Of a stretch of 64,000 nt of DNA, positions 12,171 through 24,004 are shown one piece after another. Numbering within the stretch: the first letter of the stretch is position 1; the number at the start of each line of letters is the position of its first letter. Source of the DNA: Toxorhynchites rutilus septentrionalis (lineage: Eukaryota; Arthropoda; Insecta; Diptera; Culicidae). Position numbers and translations under genes: made by a program. The notes under the pieces were generated by a model. It worked only from the letters and a program-made list of their open reading frames with translations. It searched no databases and was not told where the DNA came from. The stretch spans positions 35,602,061 through 35,666,060 of the forward strand of contig NC_073744.1 in NCBI RefSeq assembly GCF_029784135.1. The letters run 5' to 3'.

Positions 12171-12299
12171 TATGTTTTTTTTTTTGTTGTTTCTCTCGGA
12201 ACAGTCCCGTGCGCATAGCGCAAGAAGTTTTCTAAAGTTAGAGCGCACAAATGAAAACATATGGTTGAATTTATTAGCGACAAATAGGTCACACAATAT

Positions 12300-12530
12300 G
12301 TGCATTTTCACACTGCCTCCCTTCAACAGCGAACGGCTCCCGACCCAGAACCAACATTGCGGTTCGATCGGATCGAGGAATCGGTTGAAGAAACACACAC
12401 ACACACGTGTTGTTCTGTTATTTTTTTGTATGTTGACTGCGTCCTCACCATCGTATCTCCCGGCAGCAGCGACTTTTCCGCGGCTTTCCGCGGTTTTATG
12501 ATTATTGCGAGCAAAACGCGGGGAAAAAAG
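12300..12530 (+). CDS. Candidate alternative first exon of the FER homologue
   Basis: A GC-richer, repeat-free island ends with GGGGAAAAAAG followed by GTGAGT at 12531, a perfect donor. The frame that is open through this exon contains ATG codons at 12300 and 12498. From 12498 it encodes MIIASKTRGKK and ends in phase 0. The next real exon (56561) also starts in phase 0, so splicing would give an in-frame protein beginning mid-F-BAR. Mammalian FerT and the short Drosophila form show that intronic promoters are used in this gene family. The same open frame could be chance, since one in three donors would match the phase. No TATA box or clear initiator was identified. Confidence 0.4.
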
Positions 12531-13834
12531 GTGAGTCGTAAAAATTTCACACAAAATTGCAGATGCCGCCGGCGCAGTTGCCGGCTACGACGCAACAACA
12601 GCAACAATGGTGACAAACAAATGAAAATTGTGACTTTTGTTTTTATTATTGTTGCTCTTGATGTAAGCAAAGGAAAAACGCTGGAGGTAGTAAAGGGGTA
12701 TTTGTTGTTTTGTAGAAATTTTATGGAGGCTCATCAACGATGCGATGCGCTGCGGACCATTTTGGTAGCTGCTGTGACGGGCAATTGATGCTGTAAAAGC
12801 AATATCCGCTGTAAAATCGGCGAATAACCGTCAAGGAAATGAAGGGATTAATGCGAGGAAATAAAAACAATTTAAATATTTAGTGGATCGGACACCCCGC
12901 GTCCTGTAGTTTATCTGTGTAATCAAAGTGTACTCGGCTGCGAATGGTAAACGGGTGTACTAATTTGACGGATTGCGAGGGCAGATTCAAAACGACAGCA
13001 ACCCGAAAACAATTACCGACAATTAACTGTTGATTGTTATTAATCAAACTCGCAGCAACATTCCTCCACTATTGATATGATCTCTCTATATTTTGCTTCG
13101 CATTTGCGTGCATTATTATTGTGCGGAGAATATTCAATTAACGCGATGCCAGTCGTTCGCCATCTTCTGAGTTCTGACAGAGTTGTTCAGCAAGATATGG
13201 AGAATTACCCTTGACGATGAAGTTAGCAACTCTTGATGTCCGGCATTAGGTTACGGTGGAAGTCATCATCGATTCCAGGAACAACTCAAGAAGTTTGTTG
13301 AGAATATTTTTGTATGATAACCATGATTGACAGCAACCTTTATCATAAAAAAATCCGTGAAATTTCACGTAGAAACTCATAAGGTAAATAAAACTTATAT
13401 ATCGCACGTATAACTTATCATCATAAGAGAACGGATGGTCAAATTTGAGCTGTCTTTATTTCATTGTGTTCGCCTTCGCCAAAAGTAGAATTATGGAAAG
13501 AATAACAATTGAATTTAATTGAAATAGAGAAATTCGAAAAAATTGATTACCGATTTGCAAAGTGGTTCGACATTTAATATACTTTCGTTTTACGCATAGT
13601 TGTCCTATGTTACTTTTTGATAATTTTCACTTTTCTTCAGAAAACGATGTGTTTATCCATAATCTTCCGGAAAAACTCAAAAACATATTGTTTGTTTCCA
13701 GTGTTTAAAAATCAACATCAAGCTCAATTGTCCCATGTTGATATTCTAGGCATAACTGTCCCAACATGAATTTTAAGCCCGTAATAAAGCTTGATTGATT
13801 CAAGTGAGGGGATCATGAAATGTTTAAAAATTCT
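12531..13834. other. Intron sequence after the candidate alternative exon
   Basis: The first 600 bases are rich in CAA and GCC repeats and resemble unique mosquito intron DNA. Nothing else was recognised. Confidence 0.45.
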
Positions 13835-14241
13835 ACACCCAAACTAACGTTGGCTGAAAACATTTAATCTTTGGCAGGAATAATGCCATTTCGTGTGCTG
13901 GAGGGTCAAATGCGCAAATAATGAGCTGTTTTAAAAGCTTTGTATGTATGCGAACAGACATCTCTCTCTCTGTTTTCTTTTCTCATTTCATTTGGGATTG
14001 TGCCAAAAAAAGTCCATACGACGTCAATGGGGATCGAACCAAGGCCGGCTGGAATGCAAAGCTATTCCACACGTCCATACTATCCATATAGCTGCCAGTG
14101 CTGTTATATACAAGCGTGATAATATTACACCTCATCATAAAATGAAGTTGGAAAGTGTTTTCTAAGAGGATAAAGAAGAACATGAACAAGAACATATCTT
14201 TCTCTGTCTGTGCCGTGTATATGGCAAACTATACGAAAAGC
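13835..14241 (-). mobile_element. tRNA-related SINE, family S1, copy 2
   Basis: The reverse complement matches 10011-10406 from GCTTTTCG through the tRNA-like boxes (CCTTGGTTCGATCCCCATTG) to the GTTTGGGTGT end. It has a TC microsatellite (14? bases, CATCTCTCTCTCTCTG) near 13960. Many substitutions indicate an old insertion. Confidence 0.65.
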
Positions 14242-17200
14242 TTTCATATGCTTTCATTTAAATGTGTCTCCTGTTTCGCTCGCTCATATTAGCTCTAGCG
14301 TATATATTATACAAATGATATAAACGTATTGGGGAGTAGAACATGTTCTGTTATTTTTCGTAATAAATCGGGATGCCATAACATGTGCAAAAAATAAATT
14401 TTTAGTTCAGTAGACATATGTGGAAGAAAGCTTTGAATGCGTTTTTTCCCAGTTGCTGATTTTAGAACATGGGACAACTGCGTAGAACGTATGCGTATAT
14501 GTAGTATGCGTAAAATTTGGTATCATCTTCAATTCTGCGTTTCATCGAGTTCAATTCTGCAAGAAAACACAGTCAGAAAATCTATTCAAATTATAAAATT
14601 TACAAAAGTGTTACAAATTATTAACAAAACATCGTAGTCCAGCGCACTATCTTATTTGTGTGAGTAATTTTGTGTATGATACTAGAAACCTAGCACATCT
14701 ATAGTAGCTGTTAAACCACTTTGATCTACATTTTCTACAGTAAAAAGTTTGTCTGTTGGAATTCATGTCTTCAATTGGAATTTGTGTTACGAATCGAAAA
14801 TGATAAGTGGAATGAACACATTTTTAAAATTAAAATGGTGAATGAAAATCAACTTTTCTATAAGCGATATGTATTCTATGCAGTGTTGAAAAAAATCATC
14901 TTCACTAAGCTCAAATGCATAGATTTTCGGGCTAGGTTGCATCGAAAACCTATATATTCCAAACGAAAATCAAAATGACACATCCAGACAACCAGTGAAT
15001 ATGAGCAAATGAACTTTTGTTCTTCAATATGTTTTGAAGTTCATTTTTGCACCCAGTGTCATTTTCATATTGATTATTCAAGATGACAGAATTGAATTTC
15101 ATTTTAGCCAAATGAATATCAGCTGTTGTTTACTTTTAACATGTGGCAGCTGTGTACGGTTGGTTTTCATTTATGCCGTTGTTATTGCCTCGTTAAACAA
15201 AATCTGCGCGATTTCCTGCAAAGTTCGTTTCTTCGAACTCTGGCGTTTTTGTTCTCTAAATGGTCCAGCCTGACTATTTTTTTTGTTTTTGAATTTTGAC
15301 TCAAAATCAATGCCACAACGAATATCGTTTCGAATGTGATGAATATCAATTTCTTGCTTTTGATATTCAAAGTATAAATAACAGCGAAGTTATAAACCCC
15401 ACTCAACGCCGCATTCATTCATTATAACAAATTTGATCATGCATCAGCGATATGAACAAAATGAACTCGTTTGTTATTGTCATCAATATAATGAGGGCAG
15501 TGTGTTTCAAGCCGAAAACAGTCATTTACACTGAAATAAAATCATATTCATTACTCGTGAATATTTGTTGATATTCTGAGACACTGTTTCTATGTAAGAA
15601 TCTACACATTTTCTGCAAGCAGGAAGAAAATCTTGTTGGATAACGATTGCATTTTTGAAAAATTTCATAAAAAAAATTACAGGAGATTATATCCTAGATA
15701 CGCCCGCATTGTTAACGTAGTATTACACAATCTTTTTCGTTTTGTTTTTTTTTTACGCGATTGATACGCAAAAAAACGCTTAGAAAATCGTGTACTTTGA
15801 ACCCAATCGACTGAAAAAACTATAAGTCGGTTATACCTAAAATATAACCGCAAAGTTGACGTAGGACTACCGTTGGCTTAGTAATCATTTGAGTAATCAT
15901 CGTGGACTTCCAAAATATGTGAACGGGAGAATGGCTTAACGATCAAAATATTTAAATTTCCCTCTGAAGTTATTGCCTCTCCCAAGGGTACGTACTTCTC
16001 AAACCGCAAATTTGCTTGATTTGATGAACTTCAGGCACTCAGTTTTGATTTTTATTTTTTAAGTTGTACGCATATTGTTTAATCGATGTGTTATCAACAT
16101 TTTGCCAAACGGTATACGAAGATGTTCGGTGAGCTGTAGACATGAAAGGATATCTTCCAATGCAGCCTTGAATAACCGAGCCAAAGCGTTGTGTTCATTA
16201 CGCTTTTGAAATCCGCACACATGCAAAATTGCAAAATGCATGCAAGTACAAAAGTACCCGCACCATGCATATATTTGCAATGTCAATTTCCTCAGACTCC
16301 TTGGTTTTGAAGTCTGTGTTAGGGAAACACACAGATTCCAGCGATTGTACATCAATCGCTGCGCAATCATAACTGAGTGGAACGAGCGGGCATTCGCTGT
16401 ATACCGATTTGTGTGATTTCAATTCACGCTCTCGTTTTAGAAACTTTGAACTTATACTTCTGTATAGAATTTGAAGACGTAGTCCTACGTTATAAGATCA
16501 CTCAGTCACAGCCGCACTCTTCCTAATGAGTTGCCTTCCTAACGATACAAATTTAAAGTTTCGCGCAAATATCCTGAACAACCAACATGATATGCACATA
16601 AATCCAAACACTGATGGCTTGAAGCGACTAAATGTACACAAATGTATCTCACCATTTTATACTCTTCTTAAAGTGAACTCTTCTGTTAATGTTTGTTGAC
16701 CAAGGAAAGAGAAGATTGATTGGTGAGGTGCAGTTGCAGTTGTATTGCATAGATGTCATCTTTGGTGAAGTTTTGCATCTGGTATGCGAAACAGATTCAC
16801 ACATAACATTCCAGCAGGAAACTCATGTTCCCTGTGAGCCTAACTTGATTTTTCCCCACATAAAATGGGGCAAAATCTTATGATTACGCCATGATGTCTG
16901 TTCGATGTACTGATCGCAATGTCAGAGGCACAGCGAGTGTGATATTCGTTCGCGTCCACTCGCTCGAGCTTATGCAAATAGAACAAGCGATGTTCGCTGC
17001 TTTTAGTATAGAAAGATACTGAAAATTTGCTTCTTGTTTTTCTTCTTTGTTTTAAGAGGCTTTAAATTTTGCAGTTCATTCGCCTCTAAAATTTGCCTAA
17101 GATAAGATGCTTATTCATGCACTAGTAACAGCGTACTCATTTTACAATAGGGGAGCTCAAGTCGCTAATATTCACTTCTCGTTTTGTTCTTCTTCTTGTG

Positions 17201-17335
17201 CAAGGGAGGAATTTTGGTCGCTAATATTCTCTCCTCGTTTTCTTATTCTTTTTGTTTTTAGTTTTGAGAAGCTTCAAACTTTTCAGTTCATTCGCCTTTT
17301 ATTTTCGTTCACTTTTTTTTCTGTATTATATTGAC
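14242..17335. other. Intron sequence, no gene seen
   Basis: AT-rich, with several short ORFs that show no recognisable family. The motif GACGTAGGACTAC at 15858 and its inverse GTAGTCCTACGT at 16470 could be the ends of a 620-bp element, but nothing else supports that. Confidence 0.4.
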
Positions 17336-17475
17336 TTTCAACACTTTTGGCCAGTTCGTCACTTTTACCTTCCATTCCAGAAGAATGCCGAGAGTGCGAA
17401 TTGAACTCATGACCTTTAGAGGTGTGGTATGAGAGGTATGAATGTTACCACTACGCCAGATTGCCTCCTTCTTTT
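17336..17475 (-). mobile_element. tRNA-derived SINE fragment
   Basis: The minus strand reads GGCAATCTGGCGTAGTGGTA, then GGTCATGAGTTCAATTCGCA. These fit A and B boxes about 45 bp apart. It does not fold into a full cloverleaf, so I call it SINE-derived and not a tRNA gene. Confidence 0.55.
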
Positions 17476-17862
17476 TTTTACCACCTTCGGTGTTTATATC
17501 TTGTTATTGATAGCACGGTAGGTAAGCACACAAATGGACAGAACAAATGTATGGGGAAACAGGAGTACTTTCAATTTTCATTAATCATTCACAGACAAGA
17601 AGATTATTATGTATAAAATATCAAACAAATCCTAAAGAATTTCCGATTCGATTGGTATGCAAATTGTAAAAATCTGTTCGCAGCAAAAACAGGTAATCAT
17701 GTTAACTTTATTTCATAAAAAACGTTACCTGTTATCTGGTACCCTTACTGGAAGAGGAAGTTCTACGTTAAAAAAATAGTTAAGTAAGGGTCAACATTAC
17801 GTGAAATAATGTTCTTTGAAATTTTCAACAATTCAAAACTAACCTCAGGCCTATAGAGAATA

Positions 17863-17910
17863 CAGGCAAACCTGTTTTTGTGCGTGGGATAGGCACGCAC
17901 TGAAGAATCG
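17863..17910 (+). repeat. Solo end of the 1413-1888 MITE family
   Basis: After TA, CAGGCAAACCTGTTTTTGTG matches the terminal repeat of the Tigger-like MITE. The rest is lost. Confidence 0.5.
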
Positions 17911-18168
17911 AACAAGACTTCAACAGTACCTTTTAAAAATAGTGTACACTATACAATTCGGATATTTTTGATACGGTGGATGGGGATCGAATAAAAAAAG
18001 TTCATCTGAGAAAATAACTTAATTGCTCGTCCTTTTACCGGAGGTTTCTGTTGCATCAATGGTTGCGCGCGATTGACGTAGGTTCAATTCCAGGTCCCTC
18101 CATTGGTTGATCTTCTAATAGGCCTTTTTCAAGGCTAGAGGCGAATGAACTTCGTAATTCAAAGTCTG

Positions 18169-19180
18169 TATAGACGAGATTCATGCCAACTCGTCTTAGG
18201 AGTTGGCCGCACCATTTCAGATAGCAGCAAAACGTTGTGGGTGTAAAAACATGGGTCTTTTAATCAACTTTGCATACTTGAACATTTCGCTGAAAAAAAA
18301 TTATTTCAAAAACTCAAATTCATTTTTCTTAAAAACGTCTTTTTTTTAAATTCTCAAAAAAATATATATGAATAGCTCTCACAATTTCCAACAAGTCGTC
18401 CATACATCGGAAGATGGGTACTTCGACAGGGAAAAAGTTTTTCCAACAACAACTTTTTCATGTTTTCGAGAAAAATTAATTTTAATTTTTCAAAATATTT
18501 TTTTCAATGATTTTTTTTTCAAAAAATTACTTGATATTTTTTAATGAAAACATAAATAATTTCCCACAATTCATTCTGTGACTGATAGAATAGATATGAA
18601 TATGTTCCTGAGATGTTTCTGAATGGAAAAAAAAATTAGCAGAGCATGTAAATCGCGATAATTTATACATATAAATGTTACGAATTAAACATTAATAGTA
18701 ATTTTTCAAAGAAAAACATGAAAAAGTTATTGTTAGCAAAACTTTTTCTCTGTAAAAGTGGCCATCTTCCGATGTATAGATGACTTGTTGGAAATTTTAA
18801 GAGCTATTCATATCATTTTCTGGAGAGTTTTAGAAAATTACTTTTTTGATAAAAATGAATTTTAATTTTTTAAATATTGTTTTTCAGCGAATTTTTTTTT
18901 TCAAACGAATTTTGGTATTTTTTTATGAAAATTTAATCAATTTTCTATATTTCATTCTTTGACTCGAATTATATAGGTATCATAGTTTTTGAGTTATAAT
19001 TTTTGTAAATAATCAAGAAAAAAAATTGTCCCTTTCAAAAAAACAGTCTAATTCTTTTTTTGAATTTTTCAAGCATGCAAAGTTGCTTAAAAGACTCATG
19101 CGCTTACACCCACAACGTTTCGCTGCTATATGAGATGGTGCTGCCAACGACCAGTCGAGTTGGCGTGAAATTCATCTATA
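18169..19180. mobile_element. Long foldback element, family B
   Basis: The left end TATAGACGAGATTCATGCCA is mirrored by the right end GGCGTGAAATTCATCTATA. Pairing continues through CAGCAAAACGTTGTGGGTGT, the CATACATCGGAAGATGGG block and AACAACTTTTTCATG. The arms are about 18169-18480 and 18710-19180, with an AT-rich centre. A decayed piece of the same family lies at 36700-36900. No ORF. Confidence 0.75.
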
Positions 19181-20150
19181 ATAGAAAAAAATAATTTAAA
19201 AAAATGTACGTTCTGTTTTCGGTTGTGCGTCGTTGCGTGTGCATAAAATTTGCTATGTTTTTTTTTTGCATGTCGGAATTGTTTTTATAAGAAATCATGA
19301 CATGCACGCCATATTACAGTAATGCTTTTGAATCCGGACACTTTTCCATTATATTCAATATCATACCATAACATCTGTTGCATGTTGAATTAATGTGACT
19401 GATAGTTACTTTTTTATTGATCTAGTGTAGTATCAAACTAGGTACTAGAGCCAAAAAAATTGTAAAAATCAAAACAAATATAAACTATTCTTTTATATAA
19501 GCTAATAATAAGATTTAATGATATTTGGAACCAAAATGTTTTTTCGATTTGATTTTCAATAGATGAAAAATGTATTGTGATTTTTTTTAATTATTGATGT
19601 TTCAAAATGCAAACTGCAGATTTAATCTTAGTGTTTGTGAGCGGTATGTTTATCATTGTAATCTTCCTGGCTGAAAATTTGTTCCTGAGATGAATGTGTT
19701 AATGTGTAAGTATATATTTGACAGAATGTATATAATCGAGTATACTGAATAAACGTAGTTTGCCAATATCCCCCCAAAAAAACGAATAACTCGAACAAAA
19801 CCTTACCAAATGACAGTGCGGAATAAATAAATAAACACGGTGCAATGTGCAGAGTTCTTGACAGTTTTCGTTTGCTCACATGTTGCTTGTTTTGTTTTTT
19901 GCTTATACTTTTAGTCGTTTTGGAAACCAAGGCGGAAGCTTGCCGCCAGCGTAAAGAGTTGGCACCCCCTTTTTGCCCGTGCATACATACATATATTGCA
20001 AGGTAAACATTTGACCATTCTCGGCAAATAGTCACTCGGAGAGTCACGGCAGAAACTTTGCAGTAGGTGGGACATACCTACTATAACATATATTCGCCGT
20101 GCAAATAATGCCCAAAAGAAAACAGCATTAAATTTAGTTCACTCACTTGA
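19181..20150. other. Intron sequence, no gene seen
   Basis: AT-rich. A mariner-like end (TATATTTGACAGAATGTATA) occurs at about 19717 without an attached transposase. Confidence 0.45.
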
Positions 20151-21399
20151 ACTTTACCGCTTGGGGAGGGAAATTGTTGTTTGATCGATACTTATTGTTT
20201 GTTTCCCTCCTGTCCGTGATGGTCTCTATTTGACCTTCGTCACGGAAATGCGCACGGAAGCAACTGTTGACAGATGATAAACGGAAGCAGGTTTCCTCCA
20301 GGCGCCGGGGAAATGTATCTACTTTAATACTTTCTGAATGAATCGATTGAATCCACTTGAAAATGCACCCATATCGATCAAGTGGCGTTGATGTTAATGG
20401 AACCAAATATTTGATATTCATGGTAGCTGTCGACAAAAGCACAAAAGGGAAGGGACAACGCATTCAGAGATTTATCACGATTAGATCTGTTCCGAATAAA
20501 CTCCAATTTAGAAAACGTATGGGACGTTTTGAACATTTCCCGATCACACAAATGTCACTGAACTGTAATTGCTCCTACTGCAGGCAATAAAATCCACCAC
20601 TACTGCACCATATCGGTTGATTAAGCATTCCATTCGTCCGGGAAATGCAAGAAGGGTCAGCCAGAACAAAGGGAAAAAATGAGGAACTCCCTGCTGACAG
20701 CAGTCCTCTCTGTTGCTGTTGTCCTTCCGGGCATATTTTATTGTTACCACCGTCGGCTACCCATTGTTCCTCTCTTGTAGGCCTCCGACGGCCTTTTGGC
20801 CGGACTGTTTGGCACCAGTGGCACTCATGAATTTCGCGTGTTGTTTACATCACCAGTGCCGGCGAATATCACTGGCAACTCATGGAATGGGGGTCGACCG
20901 ACGTCAATTTATGTCATCGCCAGCGTCACCGTTTACGAACTTAAACTTTGCTGCTAAGCTGTATGGCAAGTGGTCGTATTGTTGCCAGGGAAGGGCCTAT
21001 TGGAAACAGCCCGAAAGCGTCGAATGGCGAAGGATGACGTGAGTAGCGGTTTCACCCTATTCAGTCTCAGGGCGGAGACAGTGGCCGGCGTTTATGAATA
21101 ACTGTGAGTGTGAGTGTTGTAGAAATCTTTTTACCGGTGAATGTTGAATATATCCAACGTCTATAATAACAAGAGAGGGAGAGAACACAATGTTGGCGCT
21201 GGGTTACCTTTAAGTTAAGAACACCGCCCAAAAACACTGATTCTGTTCGCGGAGACAGTGCCAAGTGTATGGCAATGTTACCCGATAGTGCTCCGTGGTG
21301 ACAACAGTATTCTGTTTTATGATATGCAGTCATTCTCTAGACAAAAACTATCTTCCACAAAGTTGTTACATATGATGAAGCGTTCATTTCCATGTTGTC
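20151..21399. other. GC-richer unique intron island
   Basis: No repeats were recognised. A strong donor-like GTGAGT occurs at 21039, but the frame before it would enter the FER exon in the wrong phase. It could still hold regulatory DNA or a non-coding exon. Confidence 0.4.
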
Positions 21400-21410
21400 A
21401 AAAATAGAGT

Positions 21411-21895
21411 AGGGGGTCTTCGTAGCCACTTGGTTACGCGTTCGCTTATCAAGCGATCGATCGTGAGTTCAAACTCAAGGCCCTCAATTGATCTTTGTGT
21501 TGTTATAGAATAACTACGTTGACGCAACCATCATCAGCGATGGAAATCGATCCACGGTCGAAATAGGATCGATTCATCCATACAACTGCTCTGCTCTGCA
21601 AGAAACATCGGGCTGCTGTTCTATAAATAACTCAACAATGATCAATATCAACTGTCTCCGCTGTCCGGTCTGTTGAACAATGGATGAACAGAAAGAATAC
21701 CCTTACGCCTAAATGGCTACTACTGTGTAATTTACCATAATGTAATGGAACAGAAAACTTAACGCCTAAATGGCTACTACTAACTACTGTGTAACTCACA
21801 ATTCATAGAAACATAAACATATGTACATGTACACGATTAAACCCGGCTCTGTTACAGCTAAATGCTAATGAGCCTAATAAATAAATGGGATAAAA
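21411..21895 (+). mobile_element. tRNA-derived SINE, family S2, copy 1
   Basis: A complete insertion flanked by an 11-bp duplication AAAAATAGAGT (21400-21410 and 21896-21906). The head GGGGGTCTTCGTAGCCACTT resembles a tRNA, with a B-box-like GTGAGTTCAAACTC near 21461. The body contains GGAAATCGATCCACGGTCGA and CATCGGGCTGCTGTTCTATA. The tail is AATGGGATAAAAAAAA. The second copy, inverse, is at 37201-37686. Confidence 0.8.
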
Positions 21896-22344
21896 AAAAA
21901 TAGAGTGGCCAAAATTTTAGATGAAATCAATCCAACTTTCTTATCTTGATAGGTAATGGTGAACAAAGTTCGACAATATTATAGCCCCAGTTGTTTTCAT
22001 CAACATTGTCAAAAATTTATATTTATATAACTGATTTAGCGCTTTTTCTATGTTGCATTAGGGTTGCCATGAACATGCATTTTGCGATGCAGAACTTGTC
22101 AATATCTTAATCCTAATCAAAGATATTGATGCTTTTTGCTCCAAAAACTCATGATTTCAAAATTAGTTCACATGTATTTTTACGTGAAATAACATGTTTT
22201 TGAAACTTTTTCTTCATGTAGAGTCAAAAACGCCTTTTGAATGACATTGAATGACATTTGACGACATTTGAAATACTTTTTTTTTTGCACCAGAAAGAAC
22301 GACACACATATGAAAAGGGGGTATTTTTGAAGAAAAAACATCAA

Positions 22345-22873
22345 TAACTTTGTTTATTTATTTATTTATTTATTCGTCCTCGATTTAAACGTACAGACTA
22401 CTAATTACTCCTAAAAATCTTAATTCTATTTTTAAACACGCATCGATTGATTTCATATTCAAAACAGTCATTAATATCGTTGAAAGCACGGAGAGCTGTG
22501 TCGAAAGGGTTAAAGTAACCGTAACCGGTCCGGTGTGCGGAGACAGCGACAATTTGTGAGTTCCTCAGTTGTCGTGGGGGCACGTATAGAGGAATATCCT
22601 GCAAGAGTTGAGGACAGTCAATGTTGCCACGTAGAATGTCAAAATCATTAGTTGCTGAATTGCTCTGTGCCTGGCATTTAATGTTTCCATTTCGATTAAC
22701 ATGCAGCGGGCAGAGTAATCAGGCAGATTTGACGAGTCATTCCATGGTAGGTTTCGTAAAGCGAATCGAATAAAGCGCTTCTGTATTCTTTCAATTCTGA
22801 CGACCATGGATACGTGATAAGGTGTCCAAACAGGGGCCGTGTATTCTAAGCCACTTCGAATCAGGCTGCAGAA
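22345..22873 (-). mobile_element. Jockey-type LINE, 3' end of reverse transcriptase ORF
   Basis: The minus strand encodes SLIRSGLEYTAPVWTPYHVS, RIERIQKRFIRFALRNLPW and, after a frameshift, HRTGYGYFNPF and FEYEINRCVFKNRI up to the stop at 22401. These are the conserved C-terminal motifs of Jockey-clade reverse transcriptases (SLVRSxLEYxxPVW...R.E..Q..F.RFALR.LPW...RT.YG). The 3' tail is an (AATA)n run at 22352-22375 (plus strand TTTATTTATTTA). The element continues past the MITE at 22876-23312 as KALFC, so it was interrupted later. Confidence 0.82.
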
Positions 22874-22875
22874 TA

Positions 22876-23312
22876 CAGGTAAACTTCGATATAACGTACC
22901 CTCGATATAACGTCACTCGATATAACGTACATTTTACCTCGATATAACGTACACATGATTGAGGTCAAAAAAAAAATTTTTTTTTAATTTTTTTTTCTGA
23001 AAGAACAATAAATTATCTGTATTTTGATACTAAAGCTTGTGTTGTAACATTAATCAATCCCGAAATACTACTGTTTTGTGATTCCGGATTCTAAAAGAAT
23101 CAAACTTCAATCAACTGAACAAAGGGAAACATCATGAGAAAAGTTGGCTTCGTCTTCTTATTGATTTTATTCATCAACCTTACTCAAACAGCAACACAAT
23201 GAAGTAATATAAGCTACGTTTCAGAGTTCTTTATTATGCTTCGATATAACGTACATTTCGATACAACGTACAATTTTGAAAGCAAAATGTACGTTATATC
23301 GAAGTTAACCTG
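22876..23312. mobile_element. Tigger-like MITE (TCGATATAACGTAC family), copy 1
   Basis: Inverted ends CAGGTAAACTTCGATATAAC and GTTATATCGAAGTTAACCTG are flanked by TA on both sides. The left end has four repeats of TCGATATAACGT and the right end three. The insertion splits the LINE, and the reading frame rejoins across it. The internal part is about 95 percent like the copy at 53692. It holds a 22-codon ORF at 23134-23202 but no transposase. Confidence 0.82.
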
Positions 23313-23345
23313 TAATGCTTTCTGTGTTCTTAGTAGTATGTATTC
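23313..23345 (-). mobile_element. Continuation of the LINE beyond the MITE
   Basis: On the minus strand, QKALF joins CSLIRSGLEY across the MITE with one TA removed. The LINE is truncated shortly after, near a CTAGTATG-rich stretch. Confidence 0.6.
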
Positions 23346-23563
23346 TAGTATGCTAGAAGTATGTTTGTATGTAGTATACTTTCTGTGTGAGTAGAATCAA
23401 GATATTAATATGTTCAGCATTGCAAAATGCTTGTCTTCCTAAGCCATAAAAGTCGATCGAAGACAATTATCATCTAGAATTTGAAATATTAAATTAGAGA
23501 AAAATGCGTTTTTTTAATGCAACTTAGAAATATAATAGGTAAAATTTTTTTTATTTAAACGGG

Positions 23564-23886
23564 TTCATTGTGATTGAACATAATAATAATACCGATAATG
23601 TACTGAAAGCTAAAAAATAAAAAAGCGAGTTCAAGTAAGCATTTATCACATTCTTTTCTTTATTAATCTATGGCATTGATGAGACTAAAATGAAATCGTG
23701 GGACATATGGTGAAACCACTAACTGTAGGTAATGGAAATCCAACGTGTCCCACGATTTTATTTTAGTCTCATCAATGCCCTAGAATAATGAAGAAAGGGG
23801 TGTGATAACTGTTAACTGCTATTTGATCAATTATTTTTTAGCTTTTAGTACATTATCCGTATTATTATTGTGTGAAATCACAACGA
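23564..23886. mobile_element. Foldback MITE, family C
   Basis: The arms 23564-23705 and 23745-23886 are inverted copies. Both include CATAATAATAATACCGATAA or its match, TAATGTACTGAAAGCT, and GAGACTAAAATGAAATCGTG or its match. The loop is ACTAACTGTAGGTAATGGAA. Single-arm copies occur at 52850-53000 and 62690-62800. Confidence 0.75.
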
Positions 23887-24004
23887 ATCAGCCATTTGAT
23901 AGCGGCGGCCAAATTGATTTTTTCGAGATCATGGAATACGCAGTTTTTTATTGACAGCAGAGATGAAGTGTGTTCCAAATTTCAGATCCATCAGCCAACA
24001 GCAA

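Noticed and set aside
15858..16480. Inverted GACGTAGGACTAC and GTAGTCCTACGT as ends of a transposon
   Set aside because: Only about 12 bp match, there is no target duplication, and the interior has no similarity to other elements here.
20713..21042. ORF ending near a good donor (GTGAGT at 21039), considered as another alternative first exon
   Set aside because: It would leave phase 2, which does not fit the phase 0 start of the exon at 56561.
21411..21490. Possible tRNA gene
   Set aside because: Only the A and B box regions resemble a tRNA. The anticodon arm does not pair, and the sequence is the head of a SINE with target duplications.
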